DNA of 64,000 nucleotides from Linepithema humile (Eukaryota > Arthropoda > Insecta > Hymenoptera > Formicidae): assembly GCF_040581485.1 (NCBI RefSeq), contig NC_090133.1:13826001-13890000 (forward strand). Reading direction: 5' to 3'. The number at the start of each line of letters is the position of its first letter. The stretch's first letter is position 1. Shown here in pieces: positions 12,801 to 25,400 of the stretch. Made by a program: the position numbers and the translations under genes. The notes under the pieces are model-generated. The model ran no database searches and was not told the origin of the DNA. It saw nothing but the letters and a program-made list of their open reading frames with translations.

Positions 12801-15800
12801 AGAGAGCATAAAATAAAAACTTTTTCAAAATGGAGTGTTTTAAATTGCTACGCCAAACAAGGTCATCGCGATAAACATAAATGACGAGTTATCATTTTAT
12901 TATCGTACACATTATGTATACTTGCTCAGCCGGAGATCAACTAAACGCGATAATCGGGCAAAACCAAATGACCAAATCGAGTTCCATTAAAAAGAAAGAA
13001 ATCGAAGAGAGTCTCTCTCCCCACGCTGCTTGTAATACGAAGAACTTTCAGCCGTTTGTGTATAAGAAACGGTCACGGCTTGACGTTCCCGTCACGAATA
13101 ACACGCGACAACAACGAGAACATGTACTCCGTTGGGCCAACTCGGTACGTTTTTTTCGATTCCACCTCGGCCCCCGCACAGATCCCATAGCCGGACGAAT
13201 TAGGGACGGGTGTCAAAGCGTAGCCGAGGCCTGGCTCTTTTCGAACTCCTCCTGACACTCCCAACACCCGGTTGCTCCTTTATGATAAATGTAGAAAGAC
13301 GCGAGGAGCGCCGAATCGACGACGAGATATTATTGTCGATTTTATTAAAAATGCGCGTGACAAGACAAAAGATGCAAGGTGTCACAAGTGGAGTGAAAGA
13401 TTTCACGCGCCATCTATTAATAATATTGAACCTGTGAATTGCGCTTAAATCGATTACACTTGAATAATCGAAAAACAAAGTTAGGTTATTTAAGAAAAGC
13501 AGAAAATGTAAATAACTTATATCTTTTTTTCAGAGAAAACTTGCAAAAATCCAAAATCGTGGATGTGTACTTTCAAGATAAATTAAATAAATAAGATCGT
13601 TTGTGCAAAATTAAAGCGGAATTTTCTCCTGCAACATGGATTTACAATTTGTAAGTACTTTGTGCTACTATATTGTCCTTAAATAATCGCATTTGCAAAC
13701 TTCAGCAGAGGCTGCTAGCTTCTAATTCGTGTATATGTTGTAGCTTGTAGAGAACTTGTGCTTGTTTACATGATTATAGATAGAAATATATCGAAACACG
13801 GCCATTTTACTTGCGTCTCTTTTGAAAAATTTTCAAATTTTACCGTTATTCGAAACTTTGAAAGGGCAATTCTCGCAACCAATTGTGCCGTTTTGAGTAG
13901 CAAAAACGAAACGTTACATATTTATAGAAAACTCGAATGCCTTGATTTCTCGCAAACATTGTTAGCCATTAGACAGATTTTAAACACAGATAACTATACC
14001 TTTTTTTTCGAGAGGCGACGTACTGAGATATGATTTGTGGATAGAAAAACTGACGTGGAGGTTATATCTTCTTAGGTAAATTATATACGTTTCGCCTAAA
14101 TGTTACCATTCTGTCGCGCATTCTAACCTGAAATTTTTTTGCAGTTTGATGAGAAAAAATCGGGAGAAAAACACTAGTCCATGCCAAAAGGATTTAGAAG
14201 TCTCAAAAAAACCGAACAGAGAGTAGAGAGGAAGTTCCGTTAATAACGAAAGGATCTACATTTACTTCTACACGATGAATTTACGATTATTTCGCAATAG
14301 TCTCCGTTGAGCCTTGTCTCCGTTTTCCTTTTTTTTTCATTGAATTCTTTTACACCGAAAAGAGACCGTAGAAGATGTATGGAATAAAGGGTGGTAGAAA
14401 TATTCATAAGGCATACGCAACAAGAGAAGAATTCAGTCGTAAGTTTCACACCGAATCAGGTCTTTGACAGTGGACGCTTTCCATCACTCGCCTTGTGATT
14501 TCTATTTTTATTCCTTTTTTTCCACAAACTTTTGAAAGAAACATGCTGATATAGTAAATCTTTATCGGAGCCGAAATATTAGACGCTAGAGAGAAGCATT
14601 TTTTGTTCTTCAGACGTTAACAATCTATAAGCAATCTTTAAAAATCAAAATTAATATATTTCGATCGAGATGTGCGAAGACGTTTGTCAGAAATATAAGT
14701 ATATATAGATGTAAAAAAGACATGTTTGTCAAAAATAGTACCTATACATTGAATGCCGAATCAAAATCAATTTGCATCTTTTGAAATCTGGTCAAGGGCG
14801 TACGAACGAACGACAGCGTTTCCCAAGACATTTCGTCACCGGTAGAAATGAGAATTACAGTGGAGGGCAGCACTGGAGCGGAGAACATATTATTTACCTA
14901 CGAATGTGCAATATGGGCGTTACTGGAAATACCTATCTCGCACGATCTCGGAGCCCGATGCGGGCTTCGCGGCCGGACAGGACGAGTTGAGGGTCCACGT
15001 TTTTGGGAAAATTTCTCAAAAATGCAGGAAGTCGCAACAACGGCCACGAAACATATGCGTAACCTCTGTCTGAGGTCAAAGCCGCGTAGCGCACTCTCCT
15101 CCCTCTTTCGATCTTCGGGGTCGGCCGAGGTCATGGGAACTCATGGGGGTCCAGCGCATACCCGGGTCCTCCGAGATCTCCCCTCCACCCCCCACCCTTC
15201 TCCGCACTCACCACGCGACAGGGTGTTTTTCCGTCGCGTCATCGACGGCCAGGTGAGCGGGTGACTGAATGACCGCGTGACCGAGAAATCCGGCTAAAAA
15301 TCGCAAAGCATAGCGATAGCAAAGTTTGCAATTCTCAAGCGTTTTACAAGGATTCGAGCTAACTATTCTAATCTAAGCGCTTCCAGATGTTAACGTGGAG
15401 AATCAAATGCATTTTTGCTTCTGTAACTATACGATATTCTTCTATTCAGGATAATATTTCTTTTATTGTATATAAAAATTTGAATAAAAATTAAAAGATA
15501 AGAATTCATCTCCCAACCTTGACCTTGACATATGTTATCAAGGTCCTGAGTGACAAAAAAAGGTTTTAGCCGGTGGTCATTGTTTATTAAAAAGTTATTA
15601 ACGAAAGAAGTTTCATTTAATAAAACGTAGCAGATTTGTTTATTTAAACATAATAAACAAAATGTGTGGGCAGAAAAAGAGCGGAGTCCTGGTTAATACT
15701 TTTTTTTTCTAATATAAACTATGTGAATTTAAAAATTATACAACAATTATGTGCTTATAAGCTATCATCATAGTATAACGATAATTTTGTATCAGTAGTT

Positions 15801-16890
15801 TATTCCAAAGTTCACTTCATTCGCGTTACAATTACAAATTAAATAGGCCGAAGCTGAAACGGCTACTTTGGCGAGAATGATTTTAAGGGAGATCCGTGTC
15901 AAGTTTGACGTGGCGTGATCGGAAGCTGAATTATTAAGCATATTGAGGCTTTCAATCAAGCACCCAAAAGAATTACCTAGCGAAGAGGGCAGAATAGGAG
16001 AAAAGTTACGCAAATCGATCGATAAATATAGCGTGCGATCAATAAGCCTGCTAAACGGGCCGCGTTACGAACCCTTCCTCGAATCAAAAGAGAGAAAGGA
16101 GAATTAGGACAACCTAGCGCACCTGTCGATAATCCGCTGGCCCTCGATAGATTTTCGCAAGACGCATTACTTGCGATCTACACGTTGTTTCGCTCGACAT
16201 TAGTCATGCAATAGCCAGATGCAATTTTTCTTAATCACATCGAATCAAGTGTATGCTGCGCGTATTAATTATCCATATGCTGAGTCTAAACGTATTTTGG
16301 TATAATATCTAAGTGTGAAATGTATATTTTCAATTTAATGAAGTAATTACATCAGTAGAGAAATATATTCGAGAATGAAGAAGTCTTCTCGGTAAAAGTC
16401 TAATTTCAAAACTGTCACTTATCGCGACATTTGGATATCTTTCAATACGTCGTTGACGGTTGGGTTTCGAATAAAAAGGTAAAATCGATGCGGCACTAGT
16501 TATCCAACGATTAAGATCAACGTTTATGATTATGAATGGAGCGTATCGAAACCCTATAAACGCTCGTTGCCACCCATTATGCGCCGCGAGAAAATCACGC
16601 GACGTGAATCGATCGTTACGAAGTAACGAGGGACGATCAATGGGGAAATCCGTCGACATCGAACCCCTTTTTTTCCCGGCGCGGAGAAACACGATGGCAC
16701 AATGAGAGACCGTCTACAAAAAGCTGGTGCACCTGTAAGCAGCAAGCGCGCCGCTACCCTTAATATTTTGATGGCTCAATACCGCCGACAATGCTATCGA
16801 GGTGGATTTATATGTACGAACGCGAGGAGAGAATCGTAAAGAGGATAGGGGTAGGAGGGCGAAGAGGCACGAACCCCTTTTCCCGATCGC
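12801..16890. other. Intronic DNA; no gene seen
   Basis: AT-rich and mixed sequence. CpG-rich patches lie at 13020-13320 and 14940-15270. A palindromic pair of forkhead-type motifs lies at 15635-15661. Nothing supports a coding exon on either strand. Confidence 0.5.
15635..15661. repeat. Palindrome of forkhead-like motifs
   Basis: TTTGTTTATT, a 7-base spacer and the perfect complement AATAAACAAA. Each arm contains the TGTTTA core recognised by forkhead-family proteins, and another TTGTTTATT lies about 50 bp upstream. Confidence 0.6.
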
Positions 16891-16904
16891 AGTTCAATAC
16901 CCAA

Positions 16905-17075
16905 ATTGGCTCGAGCAACAAAGCGATGGGGCCCGCATGAAACCGCACGGCCGTGTTCAAGCCGCAAAGCGGAAACCCCCTTTCTTCGAGTGGCACACGC
17001 CTCAAACAAGGAGACGAAAGGTGTTACAGATTAGGAAATATCAAAAGGCCGCTTTTTGTAGAGCGAAGACGCGTG
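16905..17075 (+). repeat. Diverged tandem duplication, copy 1
   Basis: This segment contains CCAAATTGGCTC and, about 90 bp later, a block starting at 16996 with CGAAAGGTGTTACAGAT. Both blocks recur in the same order and orientation about 0.5 kb downstream. By-eye identity of the 57-base second block is roughly three quarters. See copy 2. Confidence 0.5.
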
Positions 17076-17420
17076 CGGGCGGGCCAAGTCGTCGACGACT
17101 ATCGCCTGTCCGTTTCACTCGCACGTCAAACGGTGATTTTCAGTTGAAATATTGATTTCGTTAATATTTCGTCAATATTTTCTCGCATCAAAATATTCAA
17201 AAGAGAAATAAGAAAAGATTTTTATCGCAGGAGCGCAATTTTTATTCGTAATCAAAATAAAATTACTTCATAATTAATTTCTTTAATAAACTTTGTTAAT
17301 CAATTTTTTTCGTATAATATTAATAAGTGCAGTTACATTTGACACTTGTGATTTTACACACAATTGAGAGACTAAAATTCAATGTTAAGAACTCAACACA
17401 GCTTATCAATTGTGGTTTGG

Positions 17421-17545
17421 TATTTAAATTGGCTCAGAGTGTTGGAGGGAATTTTTTTTTACAACAGGTACACACGTCGCAAGCAACGAGGCGAAAAGTG
17501 TTACAGGTCGAAAAATAGCAAAAAGCGCCGGAAAATTGTAGATAA
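17421..17545 (+). repeat. Diverged tandem duplication, copy 2
   Basis: It contains TTAAATTGGCTC and, about 50 bp later, a block starting at 17474 with CGAAAAGTGTTACAGGT, both matching copy 1. The order and spacing suggest an old local duplication. The function is unknown. Confidence 0.5.
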
Positions 17546-20289
17546 GGGGGAGGCTGCAAACACGATGAATCCGTTTTGTGTATCGATCGCGGTGCCCCTT
17601 TTTTGCGTTTTTTTTTTTACCGCACTATAAAAACACTTTTCATTGTACCTGGATTACGAAGACGGAAATGCTTCTTGCGATATGTGAAGCCTTTTTTATT
17701 CACTTTGCTTAAGAACAGGTGTGATGAAAAAGTAGTAGCAGCGAACAAGTGCAAATACTTTTTGTCGCCGTTCCACTGATGAAAAAACGATTAAAACGTA
17801 ACGTGTAAGTAGAATTATTATCAGATGAGTCAAACCACGTAATTTTAAAGAATAAATTATATCCTAGTATATATAATTAGATGATAAAATTTTAAAATTT
17901 ATTTAAAATTACTAATTAATAAATTAATTAATTTTTGCGTTGCAACATTTATCTGCAGACTTGGATCTTTATATGTACTTTCTTTCATTCAAAAACGTCA
18001 CTACTATTGTAAAGTCACTTTACTTCGAGTTAATATACGTAAATCCACCTCGTATTGCACAGTACATTCTGATAAATCTGTTAGATCGAATTCAATCTGC
18101 CGAGCGACAAGTTTGCGTACAAATACGCCATTCCTATGCCGATGCCGAAAATTGTTTTAAAGCGGAACTGCCGGTCTGCTCATCCGAATCGCAAGATGGG
18201 CGTGAAATGTCCCTGGGAGCCAGATCCCAAAAGGCTCTTGACCTGTGTCCGAGGTATTGGACAAACGAGCAAACAAAACAGAACGAGTGGGCGGGCAAAG
18301 GATGAAGACAGCCCCGGAGTCGTTTGCCGTCGCTCTGATTTTCAATGATCGGCCGGTCACAAATAGGTCCCCGACACAACTTCGGAACAAGTGCAGCGCT
18401 GGCCTTAATCACGCATTTGCTTCCGCTAAACCCTTCTCGTAATTCTGCTCTCCTCGCTTTTTGCCCTATTTTGCATCGATAAGTAACGGAATAATTATAC
18501 TACATTTAAATAGATTAGTACGCAATAATATTGTTATTCTCTACACACAAGCTATCTCAAAATAATCTATAACAAATGCTATTTTTGCGATTTACATTCA
18601 ATCTTCTAATTTAAACGCGGTGTTGAAATAGTTGCAACAATTGCGCAAAGTTCTACGCAATCAATTTTTACGAAATTACGAAATTACAGTTCTAATTGTA
18701 GAAATGCGCCGTAATTACCGATTCTCATGCCAATGTTTAGACGACGTGTGTGAGAAATCGCGCGAAAGATGCAAAGGGAAGACCGCGGCAGCGTAGTAAA
18801 AGGAAGCAGATGGGGAGGAAAATCAGAAATAGCGTTTTACAGCACGAATTATTCATACTTTCCAAAAATATTCCAAATGTGTCGCGGGACTATCGTTCCC
18901 GACGAGCGCGAAGACAGGCAGATGGGATGGGCGAAACGCGGAGGTGGAAGGAAGGAAGGGAAGGATAAAAGAGCGCCCCAGCCAGAAGAGGAGGAGTGGC
19001 ACGGGATTTTCGATTCTTCTGAATAGCGCGAATCGAGGAATCGCTTCGAGACGACTTTCGGGCTCGCGCTATTGTGCCGCCGGGGCCCGAAAACATCTGT
19101 AATCCGTTTAGCCGTGCAAATTTCCCATTGATCCCGATTCTCTCCTGTCAAAAACCGACGTTGATTCCTTTACTCTCACCCTCGCCACCGGGACTCGTCT
19201 CGGAAAAACACCGATCGCCGTGCCGCCGGTCGCGATAATGCCGCGTGCGTACGACGTGCGCACGTAATTCTACGCGAGTGTATAGAAATCCGCAGAGCGG
19301 ATTTTCCGACAAAGATCCAAACCTGCGCTTTGTGATTCTTAGTATTATACTTTAACTTTTAATTATAATATCTGTTTCCAAGCGGCACGAGCAAACTTTT
19401 GAAAATCTTGTTAAAATAGATTGTTAAGATGTCAAAGTTTTCAATAATGTATCTCAAAATGTGATTTATATTCTTTTTAGATGGCTCGTTGATAATAAGC
19501 TATATTTAACGACAAAAATAAAATTATTAAGACAATAATATGGAAAGATCCTACACAACTTTAAATATATGGTTTTATAAAATATATTTTTAGCGTCTAT
19601 TAAATACTATAAATAATTCAGATAAATATAATTTTCATAAATTTAATAAAAATATACTTCTTTACTTCGTCAAATTTGCAAAGATATCCGAAAATATCTC
19701 TCTATCGATTAAGCTACATAATTTGTGTGAGTTATAATTTTATAAATTTTATAAATGTAATTTTAATGCGCGGATAATATTTATTCTCCTTGCTTTTAAT
19801 CTGGCCGAATTAAAAATATATTTAAAGATATATCGAGGCACAGTTTAGTGCAACAATTTTATGACACAAGCTCAATGGCTGCTAGAATTAATACAGCAAG
19901 GTCATTTTCTAATTCACTTTATATAACTTTATCGCGAGATTCACAAGAGATTAATTTTTTAGATTAAAAGTCATGCAACATAAAAAAAACTAATTCCTAT
20001 TTTTATTCAGCATTTCTCGCAATGTATAGCAAAGAAAAATAATAGATGCGACATGTGTTTCAAATCTTTTCGTAGCTATACTTATTTTCACATTATTCAG
20101 TTAAATTTATTTCTATGCATGTACTGCTGAAACTTAAATGATTAAGTGGAGTTGATTTATAATGTCTTACAATATCATCCGTCACAAATATATATAGATT
20201 TATAATTAAATACCGTACTGTTACTTGTCCACGTTGTTATCCACGAAAAAGCTTCAGTTTTAGGCATACTTCAATGTTTTATAAATATA
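17546..20289. other. Intronic DNA; no gene seen
   Basis: AT-rich at 17640-18060. CG-richer islands lie at 18060-18440 and 18720-19310. A strongly AT-rich desert runs from 19310 to 20290. Minus-strand frames at 18134-18412 are Cys/Ser/Arg-rich but lack matched splice sites and family resemblance. Confidence 0.5.
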
Positions 20290-21257
20290 ATATTTACGCT
20301 TTTGCGATTAAGGCATGTTGAAAAACTCGTTACAAAAATGCGATGATGTACGATGGAGACATTAACGTATCCTTGGTTCTGTTCGTTCGGACTGACCCGC
20401 GGGGCAAGAGAAGGAAACCCCATTATAGTTAACACCGGGCCCAGTTTTGGTTGTACCGTTAAGTAAATTTTCAATGAAATTTTTTTTCCTCGCATTGTGA
20501 CGGAAGCCGAGCGCCAACCGATCCACGAAGAGGAAGGCGAAGAGAGGAAGAGGGAGGAGGAGAGGAGCGGAGAAAAAAATAAAGAGAATTCGTTACCCTG
20601 ATCGCGGCGACCCCGGTCTTGCCGGACGTTGGACGCGGGATCCATCGTGGACAGGGGAGTCCGAATCTAAGATTCAGGAACCGGGAAAAACGAGAGAGGG
20701 AGCCAATAGGGGAGCCGCGAGTGAAAAAAACGCAACGAGCCATGTGGCGCGTGGAAGGGAAGCTGCGTTTTTTTTTATTCATTTTTTTTTTTTTTTCTTA
20801 CAAAAAGGGGCCTCATGCAGTGCAACGGTAAGATGAAGGATCGATGGGGAGGGGGGAGGGGGAAATGGAGGAGAGGTGAGGAGGAAGGACGCGCGAGTAG
20901 TCCAGGATTTTGACACATTGTGCGGAAGGACCTTCCGCCGTAAATTTGTATCCGGCAAAAAAAAAGAAAAGAAAAAAGCGTGGCAGTGCGAGCACGCGTG
21001 CTCGCGTCCCCCTTGCGTCGCGTCGTCTGCTCGCCTGCTTGTCGGTTTCCCGCGCGAAAACATTTGCACGCGTTCGGGGAGAGAAGAGGGCACGCGCAGT
21101 CGACACAAAAGGGACAAGTGTCTGGCGGGCGACGAACGCGGGAAGCGACGTCCTGTCTTTAACGACGAGTAAAAATCGTTCACGAGAGGATCCGATTAGT
21201 TGGTTATTCGATATAGTCGATCGTCTACTGAGCTTGCCGTTCCCACAAGAGAACCCC

Positions 21258-21258
21258 G

Positions 21259-21289
<31 letters not shown>

Positions 21290-21310
21290 GGAAGAGAAAG
21301 AGAGAGAGAG
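21258..21310. repeat. (GA)n microsatellite, interrupted
   Basis: GAGAG blocks around a GGGGAAGAGAAAG interruption. Confidence 0.95.
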
Positions 21311-21945
21311 CACATATTTGATAAGGGGACGCTGAACTTTTTTGTGAAACAAAATCTGACCAGATGTCGGCGGGCCCTTGAAAATCCAGGTAAAAAATAC
21401 CTGCGGGCCGCGGCGGAGTGTATAGATGGATCGTGTGGGAGGTTTGGTTCGTCATTAGGTCGCTAAATCAATCCGGGGGAATCCCTCTGGATCGTTTTCA
21501 CCGAGGAGTTGCGGGCATCGAATCGAGTATCCGGTTCTCACACAATTCGGAGATACCTATGAAGACCTATGAGATACCATTTCGAAGATGGAAGAGTAAA
21601 GCGATGTGATAAGAGAGAGGCAGAGACGGATATTATATTCGCCTCTTAGGAGAACAACGTAATACAATGATTCTCTCAAAATTGCTCTCAAAGTTAATTG
21701 AAAAATTATAAAGAAACATATTTGAGAAACTCGGATAAAAAGTAAAGTGAGGATATCACTTGTGTGTTATTAATTCGTACAATCCTTACTTCGTTCCACC
21801 TTTTCATTTTACGATTGAAGCAATTACGTCTTATCGTTTAATCAGTTTTATAATTTAAAAGTTCCTTTTCCTGTGCATTCGACCATGTTACATATAGCAT
21901 GCTCTCGATATGCGAATATGTCAATTTTATAATGCAATTTTATAC

Positions 21946-22015
21946 AGTGATATTTTATAAATGAGACCCTCCTGAAATATATATACATATATTTCTTGAA
22001 TATTCACTGTCTCGC
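21946..22015. repeat. Imperfect AT-rich inverted repeat
   Basis: The outer arms ACAGTGATATT and AATATTCACTGT pair, and an inner GAAATATAT/ATATATTTC hairpin sits between them. The two stems are separated by an asymmetric bulge of about 19 bases, so this is a poor microRNA precursor candidate. Confidence 0.5.
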
Positions 22016-22260
22016 ACATCGCCGTCAATTATGATAAGTAAATCGATATTATCGCGAGAGCTCACCGGAAGGATATTTCTTTAAATAGCTATAAAGTAAA
22101 ATGACGTGACATCAAAATTCGATTAGCCCGCCTAAAAGTAGTCTGGGACATATGGACGAGGAGGAGGCCGAATATAACGTCGTCCTCGACGTCGTAAATT
22201 GCTGCGGGATAATATATCGCGCGAGAGTTCCTTAAATTAAATGTAAAATGAATAAAGTCA

Positions 22261-22290
22261 GGAGAGAGAGAGAGAGAGAGAGAGAGAAAG
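22261..22290. repeat. (GA)n microsatellite
   Basis: About 13 GA units within a CpG-rich setting. Confidence 0.95.
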
Positions 22291-22892
22291 GTTCTCGCGA
22301 GAGATGGCGCGGCGCTAATACAGTGCGGATTGCAGGATAATGTACACCGCGCCGCTTTGCCTCCAGCTAGCTGTCGTTTTTATTCGAGAGCGGCGCTATT
22401 GATTCGGCCATTATTATCGCGGTTCAGTTATTTGCGTAATCACCGAAAATTAATCGATAGTCGCAGCGGGGTTCTTGAAACAATTTAGTCAGTTTATTTG
22501 CAGCTGGCCGAAATTGTATATAAAAAAAAAAACCCCCACAGCGAAAATACGGCAGCGACGGTACGAAAATAAAGTGTGAAGAGTAAGAGCGGAAAGGAGC
22601 CGAGACAAGAATAATGCAAGGAGTGGAATGCGGGGGAGGAGAAAACACACGAGGAAGTTGTACGAGCGAAGGAACGGGTAACCGCTATGCGTGTTCTACA
22701 AGTAGGAAGACGTCGTCCCTTCTTCGGGGTCCAGACGCAGGGACAGGTGGCAGACTGAGGCTCGTTAGATGGAGAGAGAGGCCGTGGGTCCCTCGAAAAG
22801 TGACGAGGACGGGAAGATAGAGAGCATGGGAACCTGACTTTCGGTCGGGGGCAGCATCCCTAGGAAAGGCGCACCAAAAGAACCTCTCGCTC

Positions 22893-22912
22893 GCTCTCTC
22901 TCTCTCTCTCTC
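22893..22912. repeat. (CT)n microsatellite
   Basis: About 9 CT units within a longer pyrimidine tract. Confidence 0.9.
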
Positions 22913-25400
22913 GTTCTTTCTCTCCTTCTTTCAAGCAGACATCCACGTATGGCCAAACGTTCTCATTGGATATCCCCCGTGGGGAGAGAAAATGAGGAAT
23001 AGAGAGGATAGAGAAGGCAGGGTGTGCACCTAACGCACATCTCGCCAGCCGACGCGAGACGCGGACGTCGTCAAGTTTCCTGTCTCGCAGGATCGCAACA
23101 GAGGGGCTCATTGAACCGCGTGATACGATCTTAACAACGGCTGGAGATCGAGAGCGAACGACTATGATCGCTTTCGTCGGTTCGTTACGGATCCGTCTCT
23201 CGGTGCTTCGCGATATCGGCTCATGATTTACATTTCGGCGCGGCTGAAAAATTAAGACGCTTTCCGAAAGAAACGGCGCTGCAAACGGACCATTTAATGC
23301 GCAGAGAGCTCAATGTAGATGGCCGTGTAAAGCTATGTGCTCTACACATTTTCGAGATGAATTAGCAAATAATAAATTATATTGGAAAGTTAATTGAAGA
23401 GCGGAAACTTATTCAATAATAATTTTCCGCTTGAGATATCGCTTAATATAGTCGAAGTTAAAATCAATAATTCAATAACGATCGAGATATACGCCGAGAT
23501 ATGTGTCGGATAGAAATTCATGTTCAAATGTTGATAATTCCACGCGAAGTAGATATTAACTTTCCCTGTGATAAGATCGCTGAATTAGCGCACTGTGTAC
23601 GAGCGTTTTAAATGTCTGGAACAAAAACACATCCGTAGAAAGTAGTCGGAAACTCACACGAAAACTCGACTGACAGAATGCGCGTGCTCGCTCGATTAAT
23701 CGGAATCGAATGCGAGATGCGATAAGTACGAAGTGTGCCCAGCGTTTTGAAGAAATCTGCTATTAGCGAGTTTTACGAGATTGCTCGCGCTGCCATTTCT
23801 TTTCGCTCTCCATCCATTGTAACCGATATTTTGTATTCGAGGAGACTAATTACAACTAGTTCTTGGTAATAATTAACGTAAACTCGCGGTCGTAAACTTA
23901 AATGGGGCAGAGCAGCTCTCTAATTAATTCCGTAACATCGTCCCGACCCGCGGAAAGGAGCTTCATTAAGGACCGTTAAATTTAAGCGCGACTTTAAAAT
24001 CAAACAGTGAGCGAAGGAGCCGCGCTCGAGCGGAATGAGCATACGTATGGTTGACATGCCCGGCTTGATTGTAATCGCGCGATAACTTCAGACATATTAA
24101 TTCTGGCAATGTGGCGAACATCTCGGTGGAATTTCGTACTAAACGAATGAAAAATTGCAAACTGTTACATGGAGATAAAATGATCGCATAAAAGTTATTG
24201 AAAAATACAAAAATGACTCAACGAGTGATATCAATTAATGGAAATTGCGTGTAAATTGTAATAATTATTTAGCAATAATATCGTAATGAGACAATCACAA
24301 ATTGAAATTAGAAATAAATTATTTTTTAGCGCCAATATTAAAAGCTGCCTCTGTTTTAAACGACTCTTCATTTTTAATGATAAAAGTTGTTCGTTCGACA
24401 AGCGCCGGTCACTTCACTTGTTCGACATCGCCACTTGGCCGGCGAATCGTTCCCCGAATGCTCGGAAACGGCCGTAATCACGATCGTATCGATATCCTCG
24501 TTTCGGTCCTTGAGGCTTTCCAGTCGGCCAGAACTCGTCTCGGTGCCACATACTCGAGAACACAGGAAGCAGGGGGAAAAGGAGGAGAGACCGCGCGCCG
24601 CTCACGTCGACGCGCCACGGCCCCAGGACGGCGCGGAACGATAAAGTACGGCGGATAATTAATTTTATAGCTACTCAATTTCCGAGGGAATCGGCTACCG
24701 GAGGCCGCGGGGCCCATTTTCGTTAGTCGCGCCAACAAAAAAAAAGCGGATAAGGGAAGGAGAGCGGGACGGAGAGCGAGTTGGAAGAGAAGAAAAAAAA
24801 AGGAGGGAAATCAAGTGGAGATAGAGAGTTAGCAAGAGGATGCTGGGCTCCTGCGGGAGTGAGAGAGAGAGAGAGAGACCGGCAAACGGGAAGAGAAGCA
24901 TCGACAGGGAAAAGAGCCGGACAAGAGGTGGGAGCGAGCATATTGGGTAGAGAGAGAGAGAGAATATTCAGTCAGTGATGAGGCCCGGCCACAGATTTAC
25001 GACCGGCAGCCACCGGCGAGCACTACTTCGCTTCGTCTTGTTTACTCTCTTTTCTTGCTCAGTCTTTCTTTATACTCCCTACCCCGATCCCTAACGTGTC
25101 CTCGGTCCGTAAGCCGCGCCGCCCTTTCCCCATTTTCTGCACGGCAGCGACTACCTATCGAACCCTGCAGTCCCGTGGACTTTTTACCCATTCACCCAGT
25201 ACACCAGACTCGAGCCGGGGATAGGCGACCGTCCGCGGTAAAAAGTACGCCACGCGACCGATGCTTCCCCCCGCGAGACAATGACCCGCATTCTCGCCGC
25301 GCACGCCGAATGTGTGCGATCTGTCTCATTTTCGCGGCACGAGACGGCTCTTCGACGCGTGCAATTACTTCAGCGAGTGCTCAATAATTTCTTTCATTTC

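Larger units (their letters stand above)
20290..25400. other. Intronic DNA with purine-rich and CpG-rich islands
   Basis: Plus-strand purine tracts occur at 20520-20590, 20830-20890, 21255-21310, 22260-22290, 22560-22820 and 24740-24965. A pyrimidine tract lies at 22880-22930. The AT-rich pieces between them (21650-22150, 23300-23560) look like ordinary intron. All long frames here are translations of simple sequence. No supported exon was found. Confidence 0.5.

Noticed and set aside
14120..14140. Minus-strand TTTCAG|GTTAGA as a recursive-splice candidate
   Set aside because: The preceding tract is A-rich in the transcript sense and not pyrimidine-rich.
20813..21352. Minus-strand open frame of 179 codons
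   Set aside because: It is dominated by simple sequence at its ends, lacks splice sites or a domain, and has overlapping frames of equal length on the other strand.
21946..22015. 70-base inverted repeat as a microRNA precursor
   Set aside because: A large asymmetric bulge of about 19 bases leaves no continuous 22-bp arm.
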